Below, in pieces: positions 36,248 to 44,541 of a DNA stretch of 64,000 nt. This DNA comes from Kistimonas sp. bin40 (lineage in GTDB: Bacteria > Pseudomonadota > Gammaproteobacteria > Pseudomonadales > Endozoicomonadaceae): NCBI GenBank assembly GCA_002238585.1, contig MPMQ01000014.1, positions 1-64,000 on the forward strand, in the 5' to 3' direction. The translations under genes and the position numbers were made by a program. The notes beneath the pieces were generated by a model that had not been told where the DNA came from, ran no database searches, and was given only the letters and a program-made list of their open reading frames with translations. Position 1 is the stretch's first letter. The number at the start of each line of letters is the position of its first letter.

Positions 36248-36972
36248 CAAACACAGCCATGATTCTGGCGGCAGGCCTGGGCAAACGCATGCTGCCTTTG
36301 ACAGCCCAAACGCCCAAAGGCTTGCTGGATGTGGCAGGCAAGCCGCTTATTGTCTGGCATATTGAACGGCTGGTGCGCCATGGCTGTCGCAGGATTGTGA
36401 TCAACAGAAATGAGCAGCTGGGGGCGAAGCTGGAACAGGCCGTTGGCACGGGCGAAAACTGGGGTGTTGAGGTTCTCTGGTCCCGGGAAGAACAGCTGCT
36501 GGAAACAGGAGGAGGCCTGTTGCAGGCGCTGCCTCTGATCGGGGATGACCCCTTTCTGGTGGTCAATGCTGATGTTTTCACGACCTTTGATTTCAGTCGC
36601 CTGGCGCTGACGAGAAATTGCCAGGCTTGCCTGGTATTGGTGCCCAACCCGGGTCATAACCCGGAGGGAGACTTCTGCCTTCAGGGTGCCAGTGTTTCCA
36701 CGCAAGCCAGCCCCCGGCTGACTTTCGCCGGAGTCAGTTTGCTGGACCCCTCATTATTCGCTGGCCTCAAGCCTGGGCCTTTTCCCCTGGCGGTTCTATT
36801 GCGCAAGGCTGCCGCCTGCGGCCGTGTCACCGGAATTTTTCATGAGGGCTACTGGATCGATGTGGGCACACCAGAACGTCTGCAACAGGTAACCTGCGAT
36901 CTGAGAGAGGGTCGGGGAGGGGTTCCTGAAAGTGCCCGGCAACAAAGTCTTTCCTCTCATCACCCCGCATAG
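36244..36972 (+). CDS. murU: MurNAc-1-phosphate uridylyltransferase MurU
   Basis: 242 residues from a GTG at 36244 that overlaps the amgK stop (GTGA). A nucleotidyltransferase with MILAAGLGKRMLPLTAQTPK at the N-terminus (signature loop and catalytic Lys), then LLDVAGKPL, LVVNADVFTTFDF and GYWIDVGTPERL. It turns MurNAc-1-P and UTP into UDP-MurNAc, completing the recycling shunt begun by AmgK. Length is normal (about 223-240). Confidence 0.93.
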   Translation: MTNTAMILAAGLGKRMLPLTAQTPKGLLDVAGKPLIVWHIERLVRHGCRRIVINRNEQLGAKLEQAVGTGENWGVEVLWSREEQLLETGGGLLQALPLIGDDPFLVVNADVFTTFDFSRLALTRNCQACLVLVPNPGHNPEGDFCLQGASVSTQASPRLTFAGVSLLDPSLFAGLKPGPFPLAVLLRKAAACGRVTGIFHEGYWIDVGTPERLQQVTCDLREGRGGVPESARQQSLSSHHPA

Positions 36973-36993
36973 TCCAGGAGACAACGGAACCCT

Positions 36994-37809
36994 ATGTTGC
37001 TTCGAATCCTCTTGTACAGCCTTGTTGGCATGCTGTTTGGCGGTCCGATTGCGGCTGTTACGGGTGCTCTTGTGGGCATCTGGCTGGACAAAAACATACA
37101 CGGGCTGCGCAACCGTCGCTGGCAGAGCCAAGCTTATCAGCAGAGGATACAGACAGCATTTTTCGAGGCGGCTTTTCTCGTTATGGGGCGGTTGGCGAAG
37201 GCAGATGGCCGGGTCAATGAAGAAGAAATCCAGATGGCTACCAGTCTGATGCACGAAATGCAGCTGGGTCCTGGGCAGCGTAAGCAGGCTATTGTCCTGT
37301 TTAACAAGGGAAAAGAGGGTGCCTCCATCATGGAAGCACTGATGAATTTCCGTCAGCATGCAGACGCTGCTCTTGTCCAGATGTTTCTTGAGGTGCAAGT
37401 GCAGGCATGCTGGGCTGATGGCGAGGCAACGGCGGCTGAGATGAGTGTGCTCTATGAAATCTGTCGCCATCTGGGCGTCAGTCGCATGGACTTTCAGCGC
37501 TTGCAGCAGCGTGTTCGGGCGCAGCGCGCCTTTCACAGCCAGGATCGGGAATACAGTGGTTTTCAGGGCAACAGGCAGCACAGAAGGCCCGGGGCCGGCC
37601 AGCTGGATGAAGCCTATGCCACTCTGGGCGTGGCGCGTGGCGCCAGCCCCCAGGAAATCAAAAAAGCTTGGCGCAGGCGCATGAGCGAGCATCACCCCGA
37701 CAAGCTGGTTTCCAAGGGATTGCCCGAGGAAATGATGCAGATGGCGAAGCGCAAAACACAGGAAATACAGGCAGCCTATGATCTGATTCGTCAGCAGGGC
37801 AAAGGCTGA
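36994..37809 (+). CDS. djlA: membrane-anchored J-domain co-chaperone DjlA
   Basis: 271 residues. An N-terminal glycine-rich membrane helix (LVGMLFGGPIAAVTGALVG) is followed by a TerB-like helical domain (FLVMGRLAKADGRVNEEEI, CWADGEATAAEM) and a C-terminal J domain with the HPD signature (RRRMSEHHPDKL). DjlA stimulates DnaK at the inner membrane. It is 21 bases after murU and ends the three-gene operon. It is often found beside lptD/surA in gammaproteobacteria. Confidence 0.95.
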   Translation: MLLRILLYSLVGMLFGGPIAAVTGALVGIWLDKNIHGLRNRRWQSQAYQQRIQTAFFEAAFLVMGRLAKADGRVNEEEIQMATSLMHEMQLGPGQRKQAIVLFNKGKEGASIMEALMNFRQHADAALVQMFLEVQVQACWADGEATAAEMSVLYEICRHLGVSRMDFQRLQQRVRAQRAFHSQDREYSGFQGNRQHRRPGAGQLDEAYATLGVARGASPQEIKKAWRRRMSEHHPDKLVSKGLPEEMMQMAKRKTQEIQAAYDLIRQQGKG

Positions 37810-37971
37810 GCCGGTGATTCGGCAGTGGTCCGTGTGGTGACCCGGTGCGCTGTGAGATGGACTGGCCGATGAGCAGCCAGCGGCGGTTTCTCTGTGGTGA
37901 GAATTTTGCTGGGAATCGCGATGAGCTGATGAGCTATCGTTGCGTCCAGTTTTGTGCGGCAGGACGCCCTT

Positions 37972-37991
37972 CCCCGGGCCGATGCCCGGGG
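37972..37991. terminator. GC-rich hairpin between convergent djlA and glmU
   Basis: Perfect 8-bp palindromic stem CCCCGGGC / GCCCGGGG with a CGAT loop, in the 268-base gap between convergent genes. It lacks a T-tract on either side, so a termination role is only suggested by position. Confidence 0.4.
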
Positions 37992-38077
37992 CTGTTCTGG
38001 CGCAGGAGTCTTGTCTGCGTCGCTTTCAGGAGCGCCCGGGGGCGGCGCACTGGCCGCCTCTGCCTGGCAAACCGCCT

Positions 38078-39487
38078 TCACCCGTTGTGACTGTCAGTCG
38101 ACTCTGGCTTGTCCCTTTCTTTTGTCCGGGCGTGTTTTGTCCATCCGGGGATAGTGCGCTGTCGGCTCCGGCCTATTGCCAGGCTTCCTTCAGGAACTGA
38201 GGCCGTGATGGTGGAGCCGGCGCCCACACAGGCTCCCTTGCCCACAGAAACGGGGGCTACCAGTGCGGTGTTTGAGCCTATGAAAGCCTCGTCTGCTATA
38301 GATGTCGGGTGCTTCTGGACGCCATCGTAGTTACAGGTGATAGTCCCTGCTCCTATGTTGACCTGGCTGCCGAGGGTGCTGTTCCCGATGTAGCTCAGGT
38401 GATTCACCTTGCTATTGGTGCCGATGGATGACTGTTTTGTTTCGACGAAATTGCCCACCCTGACGCCTGAAGCCAAACAGGTTTCCGGCCTGAGGCGTGC
38501 GAAGGGACCTACAGAGCAGTCCGTCCCGATCTGACTGTCTTCAATCACCGAGTAAGAGCGCACTTGTGTGCCGCGCCCGATTGAGCTGTTACGGATATGG
38601 CAGCCGGGTCCTATCTCCACACCATCGCCCAGGGTGACATGACCTTCAAACAGGCAGTTGATGTCGATGAAAACATCGCGTCCTGTGTCCAGCTGACCAC
38701 GGATGTCTATGCGTGCCGGGTCCATCAGGGTCACACCCGCGTCGGTGAGTTCTGCGGCACGCTGCTGCTGGACCATGCGTTCCAGTCTGGCCTGCTGGGC
38801 CCGGCTGTTGACGCCCTGGACTTCCCAGGCGTGACGCGGGTGTACGCTGACAATGTCTGTGCCCTCTTCGGCAGCGAGGGCGACTATGTCTGTCAGGTAG
38901 TACTCTTCCTGGACATTGTCGGCACGAAGCCGGGTAAGCCAGTGCGACAGGCGCTGAGCGGGAATCGCCATTATGCCGGTGTTGATTTCGGTGATGGCCC
39001 GCTGCTGCGGTGAGGCATCCCGGTCTTCGACTATGGCGGTGATGCGGTTGTTGTCATCCCTGATAATGCGGCCGTATCCACTGGGTTCAGGGCTGTTGAG
39101 TGTCAGCAGTGCCAGGCAAGAGTCGTTGCAGGCGTCGACCAGTGATTGCAGTGTTTCCACCCGGGTCATAGGCACGTCCCCGTAGAGCACCAGTACTGTA
39201 CCGGCTTTTTCACAGGCCGGTGCTGCTTGCATGAGGGCGTGCCCGGTGCCGAGCTGTTGAGCCTGCTCGAACCAGCGGACAGTATATTGATTGCACTTTT
39301 CACGAACCAAGGCCCCATCCTTGCCAACCACCACGTACAAAGGCGTTTGCCCGGGGAGCAGTTGCGTCGCACTGTCCATGACATGGGTCAGCATGGGGCG
39401 ACCTGCGAGGGGATGCAGCACTTTGGGTAAGGATGATTGCATGCGGCTGCCCCGGCCCGCAGCCAGGATAACGATGCTTATGCTCAT
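38078..39487 (-). CDS. glmU: bifunctional GlmU, UDP-GlcNAc synthesis
   Basis: 469 residues from the ATG at 39487 (SISIVILAAGRG). The N-terminal uridylyltransferase domain has LAAGRGSRM, LPKVLHPLAGRPM, LYGDVPM and EINTGIMA. The C-terminal left-handed beta-helix acetyltransferase has repeated hexapeptides (EIGPGCHIRNSSIG) and VETKQSSIG, NIGAGTITCNYDG. It makes GlcNAc-1-P and then UDP-GlcNAc for peptidoglycan and LPS. Length is normal (about 455). An in-frame extension to 39586 has no family similarity. The usual atp operon and glmS neighbours are absent. Confidence 0.96.
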   Translation of the reverse strand: MSISIVILAAGRGSRMQSSLPKVLHPLAGRPMLTHVMDSATQLLPGQTPLYVVVGKDGALVREKCNQYTVRWFEQAQQLGTGHALMQAAPACEKAGTVLVLYGDVPMTRVETLQSLVDACNDSCLALLTLNSPEPSGYGRIIRDDNNRITAIVEDRDASPQQRAITEINTGIMAIPAQRLSHWLTRLRADNVQEEYYLTDIVALAAEEGTDIVSVHPRHAWEVQGVNSRAQQARLERMVQQQRAAELTDAGVTLMDPARIDIRGQLDTGRDVFIDINCLFEGHVTLGDGVEIGPGCHIRNSSIGRGTQVRSYSVIEDSQIGTDCSVGPFARLRPETCLASGVRVGNFVETKQSSIGTNSKVNHLSYIGNSTLGSQVNIGAGTITCNYDGVQKHPTSIADEAFIGSNTALVAPVSVGKGACVGAGSTITASVPEGSLAIGRSRQRTIPGWTKHARTKERDKPESTDSHNG

Positions 39488-39765
39488 TTGGGTTTTCAGG
39501 TCCTTGTCTGGAATCGGTTGAGGGACGCTGTCCGGCAACGGCTCCCGCAGTGAGGGCTGGTCTGGTTCGAGACGCTCCCGTCTCAATGAGTAAAACAGTC
39601 CTGGTATTCATCGGCGTGAAGGATGGTTCCCTTCGATAAAAATCCGCCTGACAACCGGAACGGCCAGCTGGCTTGCCCCGCCCTCGCAGGGCATCGCATC
39701 TCTGGATGGCTTCCATGACAGGGCAGCCGTGTCGTCTGTTGTCTCCGGCTGTGCCTTGTCGGCAA

Positions 39766-40866
39766 CTAGCGGTTATCCTGCGGCCTGCTTGTGTTCCTGG
39801 AGGCCTGCGGGACGCTTGTTTCTTTTGCCTCTGGCAGCTGACGCACCAGGCAGCCATGGATAGTCGTTGCCAGTTGCCGCAAAAACTGGGGGTAGGCATC
39901 CGGTCCGGGGGCGATGTCTCCGGCCAGGGGATCTATGACATCACGGCCGACATGATCCAGGTTTGCAAGCAGGGTTTGCAGGTGATCTGCGGGCATGCCA
40001 GGTTCGTGGAACACACATGTTCTTCCTGCTTTTTTCAGGGCTTGGCGCAGCTCGGACCGGTGTTTTGCACCCATCTGGTTTTCCGGACTCTTGACGAAAG
40101 AGTCAATGACGTTCAGTTGGTAGTGGTGAATGAAGTAGTTCCAGGCGTCATGAAAAACAAAAAAACCGCGTTCTTTGACGGGCTCCAGCAAGTGTTTATT
40201 TTCTGCATCGACGGCGTTGACCTTGCGGACAAAGTCCTCATGGTTTTTCCTGTAGATGGCGGCATTGTCTGCGTCTGCCTCGCTCAGGACCTGTTGCATG
40301 ACATTGGCAATGGCTATGGCGTTGTCCGGAGCCAGCCAGATGTGAGGGTCATTTTCGGTTGGATGAACGTGGTCGCTCTTTGTAAGGTTCAGGAAGCGCA
40401 GGACCTGTTGCATGACATTGGCTGTGGCGCTGTCCGGAGCCGGCCTGGTGTGAGGGTCATGTTCTGTTGCATGAACGTGTTTGCTGTTTGTAAATTTCAT
40501 GATGCGGATGCCTGATTGTTTCGGCTGTTCCATCAAGGCTGTCGCGCGGGCCGCAGGCGGCAGGCTGGTCAGGGCGGGTTCGAGAAAAGCTTCCATGTCT
40601 TTCCCCAGCCAGAAGACAAGGTCGGCGTTCTGGATGCGAGCCCTGTCTGTCAGGTGCAGACTATAGGCGTGGGGGGATGCGCCGGGTTTCAGCAGTTTTT
40701 CTGTAGTGGTACTGGTCCCCTGAGTGATGGCTGCTGCAATGAGTTCCAGCGGTTTGATACTGACCAGTACGTGCCTGGCAGCAATGGCCGCCCCTGAAGC
40801 ACAGGTCAAGCCTGCAAAGCACAGGAAAAAAAACAACAAGCTGACAAGAGACGGGCGACTTTTCAT
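39766..40866 (-). CDS. znuA: ZnuA-like periplasmic zinc-binding protein with duplicated metal-site segment
   Basis: 366 residues from the ATG at 40866, opening a signal peptide (LVSLLFFFLCFAGLTCASG). Cluster A-1 substrate-binding fold: VSIKPLELIAAAIT, LKPGASPHAYSLHLTD (first His ligand), FWLGKDMEAFLEP. A segment of about 39 residues is then present twice: HVHATEHDPHTRPAPDSA, then HVHPTENDPHIWLAPDNA. The second is the canonical metal-site DPHIWLAP; the first is altered. FVFHDAWNYFIHHY and the C-terminal VIDPLAGDI complete it. It delivers zinc to the ZnuBC transporter. The znuCB and zur genes are not in this window. Confidence 0.9.
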   Translation of the reverse strand: MKSRPSLVSLLFFFLCFAGLTCASGAAIAARHVLVSIKPLELIAAAITQGTSTTTEKLLKPGASPHAYSLHLTDRARIQNADLVFWLGKDMEAFLEPALTSLPPAARATALMEQPKQSGIRIMKFTNSKHVHATEHDPHTRPAPDSATANVMQQVLRFLNLTKSDHVHPTENDPHIWLAPDNAIAIANVMQQVLSEADADNAAIYRKNHEDFVRKVNAVDAENKHLLEPVKERGFFVFHDAWNYFIHHYQLNVIDSFVKSPENQMGAKHRSELRQALKKAGRTCVFHEPGMPADHLQTLLANLDHVGRDVIDPLAGDIAPGPDAYPQFLRQLATTIHGCLVRQLPEAKETSVPQASRNTSRPQDNR

Positions 40867-40987
40867 GGAAGCTGGGCAAGATCTGGATGAAAACAGGCTA
40901 ATCTTATCGGTTCTTTTGCGCAGCGCAAGCTGAAAAGAGTCTTGAGTGGCAGGGCATGACTGTGGGCGGGTGCAAGGAGCGACTGTG

Positions 40988-41596
40988 ATGATAGAGGGTC
41001 TGGGAGAATTGCTGGCCTGGAACGGGGCTGGCTTACTGTCAGCAGGGCTGACCGTCATGATGTTTGGGCTGGCTGTTGTGCTTGTCGTTCAGGCGGTGAT
41101 CAATGGTATAGGCCCGGTTCCTACCAGTCGGGCAGTACGCGTCCGGATTCGCCCCCTGTTGCCGGACAGCATCGGTGGCGACATTCTGGAGCTGGGGGCC
41201 GGATGGGGGGGTGTGGCTATGTGCCTGGCCAGGATGTACAGGAACAACAAGGTGGTCGCTATCGAGAACAGCTGGCCTGTCTGGCTGTTTTGCTGGATCA
41301 GGGCACGGCTGCTGGGGCCTGATAATCTGACTGTGGTGCGCGCTGATCTCTACGACGTGCGGCTGGACAAGGCGGGTCTGGTGTATTGCTATCTTTTTCC
41401 GGATGCCATGCGCAAGCTGCGCACGAATCTGACGCAGGCGCCGCCCGGCAGCTTGCTGCTGAGTCACACCTTTTCGGTCCCCGGCATGCAGCCCGTACAG
41501 GAGGTGACGGCCTCAGACCTGTGGCGCAGTCCGCTGTACCTCTATCGTCTGGGCGCGGTGGATGGGTCGGCGGATGCCAGCGGCGGGGCGGTCTGA
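40988..41596 (+). CDS. class I SAM-dependent methyltransferase, membrane-anchored
   Basis: 202 residues from the ATG at 40988, with AAGGAG eight bases upstream. An N-terminal hydrophobic segment (LLSAGLTVMMFGLAVVLVVQ) suggests membrane attachment. Motif I is ILELGAGWGGVAM, followed by an acidic strand end VVAIENS and DNLTVVRADLYD. It is a Rossmann-type methyltransferase; the substrate is unknown. Divergent from znuA, with 121 bases between the starts. Confidence 0.75.
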   Translation: MIEGLGELLAWNGAGLLSAGLTVMMFGLAVVLVVQAVINGIGPVPTSRAVRVRIRPLLPDSIGGDILELGAGWGGVAMCLARMYRNNKVVAIENSWPVWLFCWIRARLLGPDNLTVVRADLYDVRLDKAGLVYCYLFPDAMRKLRTNLTQAPPGSLLLSHTFSVPGMQPVQEVTASDLWRSPLYLYRLGAVDGSADASGGAV

Positions 41597-41751
41597 AGAA
41601 GGCTGCCCCGCCACGCAGGCGGATAGTGGAACAGAAAGCAGGTTTCCATTGGTGAATACTGGCCTTTGTTCCTTCTCATGGCACTGCGTTTTCAGCATTA
41701 TCCGGGACTTTGTGCGCATGGGCAGCATTGCCGGGCAGCTTCCGGGTCCTG

Positions 41752-42792
41752 TCAGTCGTCGTACACAGCGGAGTCGCCTGCCTGGCTGTCCAGGTCTTCA
41801 TCGTTGATGCCATCGTGTGAAGAGTTCAACGAAGAGGCGGGGAATAGTGACGCATTCTCCTCATCCTCCTCATCCTCCTCTGCGTCTTCGTAGAAAGGTA
41901 TGGGGTCTTCTGTCTTGATGTGCATGCTGACGATATCGGGCCTGCGTGGGAGTCGGGTTAGCGCAGCATCCGGAATGGGTGGTGCGGTTGACTCTCCGCT
42001 GACAACGCCTTTGCCATCGGTCAGGTCCAGAACAACCTGAATGTTGCTCAGAAAAGCTGTTTGCACATTGGTGTTGATTTTGACGCCGAGCTTCTGGAGC
42101 TCCTTCCGGGCATCATTCAGCCAACTTTTGTAGAAACTTATGTCCTCCTGTATGTCTCCAATTCTTGGAGGGCGGCTCAGATGTTGTTCCAGAGCTTGAC
42201 GCACGTCATTAGCGTAGCGGTCGATTACCTCCGGTGAGACTTCGGCTGCCGGGTCCTGCGGTACCAGTTGAATAACCCTGTCGCCGACAGCCAGAAGTAT
42301 CTTGAACGGTACCCGTTGAGCAAATTCAGGTTCGGTCAGTGCTTTGAGCAGGGTGGGAGCGCGCTCGTGTAGCCATTCCTGTGCTTTGAGGTCACGTAGC
42401 TCCTGGATCGCCTTTTGGCGCTCTGTGATGATCCGGTCACGCCTCTGGAGCTGAGCCTCGCTCAGTTTGTTCTCTGAACGAATGCAGAGCGAAGGGTCGT
42501 AGACCTGTGCAGGTTCCGGGTCCTCATCCTGAACTGTGTTGATAGAAGTTTCGGCAGATATCTCGCGCTCGTGCAAGGGGCGTTGGTAGCTGTCAGCAGC
42601 CGATTGACCTGTAGAGGAAAACTGATTTTCGGCGTCCGGGATCTGGCGTTGAGCATCTTCACCGGGTGAGGGTGACGCTGGCACTGATGTGTGAGGCCCG
42701 CTCAGTTCAGGCAAGGACGAACTCAGTGGATGGTGGGGGGAGCCCCCTGATGAAGCAGGTCCTGAGGGTGAGTTCACAGAAAAACTCCTCAT
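41752..42792 (-). CDS. orphan Ser/Pro-rich protein with acidic tail, unknown function
   Basis: 346 residues; I do not recognise it. The N-terminal 90 residues are rich in Ser, Pro and Gly, as in many type III substrates. Residues about 110-140 are a charged helix of coiled-coil type (LSEAQLQRRDRIITERQKAI). A mixed globular stretch follows (PFKILLAVGDRVIQLV, NIQVVLDLTDGKG). The C-terminus is strongly acidic (YEDAEEDEEDEENAS), encoded by a TCC/TCA-type microsatellite on the plus strand near 41860-41885. There is no signal peptide or membrane helix and no operon partners. The 5' end lies 102 bases from tRNA-Leu, a common site for acquired genes. Candidate effector by composition only. Confidence 0.6.
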   Translation of the reverse strand: MRSFSVNSPSGPASSGGSPHHPLSSSLPELSGPHTSVPASPSPGEDAQRQIPDAENQFSSTGQSAADSYQRPLHEREISAETSINTVQDEDPEPAQVYDPSLCIRSENKLSEAQLQRRDRIITERQKAIQELRDLKAQEWLHERAPTLLKALTEPEFAQRVPFKILLAVGDRVIQLVPQDPAAEVSPEVIDRYANDVRQALEQHLSRPPRIGDIQEDISFYKSWLNDARKELQKLGVKINTNVQTAFLSNIQVVLDLTDGKGVVSGESTAPPIPDAALTRLPRRPDIVSMHIKTEDPIPFYEDAEEDEEDEENASLFPASSLNSSHDGINDEDLDSQAGDSAVYDD

Positions 42793-42846
42793 TTGATGAC
42801 AGATGTAGGTTACCCGTTATTTCTTATCGGCACTTCATGGATTGTC

Positions 42847-42874
42847 TTGTCTACAAACTGCGTCATGGTATACT
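42847..42874 (+). promoter_or_regulatory. sigma70 promoter of tRNA-Leu
   Basis: TTGTCT (42847-42852), a 16-base spacer and TATACT (42869-42874), then a C-rich discriminator. The tRNA begins 21 bases later. Confidence 0.65.
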
Positions 42875-42894
42875 CCCTCCGCGTCTGTTGAGAT

Positions 42895-42979
42895 GCCGGT
42901 GTGATGGAACAGGTAGACATGAGTGACTCAAAATCACTTGCCTTCGGGCGTGGCGGTTCGAATCCGCCCACCGGTACCA
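42895..42979 (+). tRNA. tRNA-Leu(CAA)
   Basis: 85 bases with encoded CCA. Acceptor GCCGGTG pairs with CACCGGT (first pair G-U). The anticodon stem AGTGA/TCACT closes the loop CTCAAAA with anticodon CAA, which reads UUG. A class II long variable arm (TGCCTTCGGGCGT) and T arm GGCGG-TTCGAAT-CCGCC are present. Confidence 0.96.
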
Positions 42980-42980
42980 C

Positions 42981-43023
42981 AAGAATTATCGACACAAGAA
43001 TTATCGACACAACAATTATCGAG
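42981..43023 (+). repeat. triple 15-bp tandem repeat after tRNA-Leu
   Basis: AAGAATTATCGACAC at 42981-42995 and 42996-43010 exactly, and a third altered copy (AACAATTATCGAG) to 43023. It lies between the tRNA 3' end and the terminator, so it is in the transcribed 3' trailer. Confidence 0.85.
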
Positions 43024-43055
43024 AAAGGGCTCTGGTTTTCAGGGCCCTTTTTTTT
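43024..43055 (+). terminator. intrinsic terminator of tRNA-Leu
   Basis: Stem AAAGGGC (43024-43030) with GCCCTTT (43044-43050), continued by a run of eight T residues. Confidence 0.9.
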
Positions 43056-43581
43056 GTGCCTCCAATCGCCCTTTCCGTTTGCGCCATAGCGGTCCCTGTG
43101 CGGCCCCCGTCGCGGCATGTCCTGGACTCTGAAGGGGAAGGCTGGCCAGCTTTTCCTTGAGGTTGTTGCATATTCCCGGGTGACTGGCTAACCTCTTCTC
43201 CGATCTGCTATCCGGCGGAGAAACCCAGTTTCAAGAGTCCTGTAGACCCCGACTCCCTCTGTGGAGCCGGCAGTGTTGTCCAGTGTTGTCCAGTGTTGTC
43301 CAGCAATCCATGACCGGGCATTGCCCTGCGCCAGTCCAGGAATCAACCCGTAGCAGGAGGGCAGAAGGCTCTGGTTGAAAGTTCGTCTTTGTGTCGCGGG
43401 TCTTCTCTTTTCCTGACGAGAGCAAAGGTGTTTTCAACCCGGTTTTCCGTCTCTGTTGCGGGTGGTTTGTCCGGGGACCGGCTCTCGGTGAGGCTATTGG
43501 CTTTGCGCCAGGGGACCTGGGACAACGACAACAAGGGTGATAAATCCGTGCTGCCGAGTCTGCCTGTATGGATCAAAAAAT
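43056..43581. other. intergenic with 10-bp tandem repeat
   Basis: 526 bases without a convincing gene before the ABC operon. CAGTGTTGTC occurs three times head to tail at 43271-43300. The promoter of the gldA-like operon must lie in the right part. Confidence 0.5.
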
Positions 43582-44541
43582 ATGATAACAGTTGACAATC
43601 TGAAAAAAGATTTCGACGGCTTGCAAGCCGTGGATGGTGTCACTTTCAGCGTTTCCCCCGGTGAGGTGCTCGGTTTTCTGGGACCTAATGGCGCGGGAAA
43701 GTCGACCACCATGAAAATGCTGACCGGGTTTATCAAGCCCTCAGCGGGGCGCGTCAGCCTCTATGGCAAGGATGTTTTTACCCAGGCTGTGGAGGCCAAG
43801 CGGCTGGTGGGCTATCTGCCTGAAGGGGCACCGGCCTGGGATGATATGACACCGGAGCGGTTTCTGGCGTTTGTCGGAACAGTGCGAGGGCTGGCCGAGC
43901 CGACCCGCAGTCAACGCATAGCCGAAGTCATCAAGCTGCTGGAGCTGGAGCCCGTATGCGGGCGCCCTATTGAAAAATTGTCCAAGGGCTACAGGCGCAG
44001 GGTGGGGATTGCCCAGGCCATTCTCCATGACCCTCGCATCCTGATTCTGGATGAACCCACTGACGGTCTTGACCCCAATCAGAAACACCATGTCAGAGAG
44101 CTGATCAGGGGATTGGCGCAAGACAGGATCGTCATAGTCTCTACGCACATACTTGAAGAGGTCACGGCTGTCTGCACCAGGACGATTATCATTGCCAATG
44201 GCCGCATCCTTGTCGACTGTACACCCGCAGAGCTGGAAGCCCGCTCTCGTTACCACAAAGCTGTCGCACTTCAGGTTCCGGAGCTTGATGAACAGGAAGT
44301 CACCCGTGCGCTGGGCGCTCTGGAGGGTGTACTGACGGTGGAAGTCAGCCCCAACCACGCCGGCCGCTATACGGTTGTTGCCCAGGAGCAGGCAGACCTG
44401 TTTCAACCGGTCTGCCAGCTGGTGCAGGAAAAGAAGTGGCCTGTTGAAGAAATTTTCATGGAGAGGGGGCGTCTGGATGATGTGTTCCGGCAGCTGACGT
44501 CCTCCCGCAAAAACGAAGCCTGTGAGGCGAGGGTAGCTTGA
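43582..44541 (+). CDS. GldA/CcmA-like ABC transporter ATP-binding protein
   Basis: 319 residues from the ATG at 43582 (ITVDNLKKDFDGLQAVDG). Walker A GPNGAGKST, Q-loop region VGYLPEGAPAWDDMTPERF, signature LSKGYRRRVGIAQAI, Walker B ILILDEPTDGLDPNQ and switch STHILEEV are all intact. It powers an ABC-2 type exporter with the two following genes. The same three-gene set (ATPase, ABC-2 permease, GldG-like) occurs widely in proteobacteria and resembles the Bacteroidetes gliding genes gldAFG, but the substrate is unknown. An in-frame extension to 43537 lacks similarity. Confidence 0.9.
   Translation: MITVDNLKKDFDGLQAVDGVTFSVSPGEVLGFLGPNGAGKSTTMKMLTGFIKPSAGRVSLYGKDVFTQAVEAKRLVGYLPEGAPAWDDMTPERFLAFVGTVRGLAEPTRSQRIAEVIKLLELEPVCGRPIEKLSKGYRRRVGIAQAILHDPRILILDEPTDGLDPNQKHHVRELIRGLAQDRIVIVSTHILEEVTAVCTRTIIIANGRILVDCTPAELEARSRYHKAVALQVPELDEQEVTRALGALEGVLTVEVSPNHAGRYTVVAQEQADLFQPVCQLVQEKKWPVEEIFMERGRLDDVFRQLTSSRKNEACEARVA

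Noticed and set aside
42981..43300. possible CRISPR array
   Set aside because: The repeats at 42981 and 43271 are short, contiguous and without spacers, and no cas genes are in the window.
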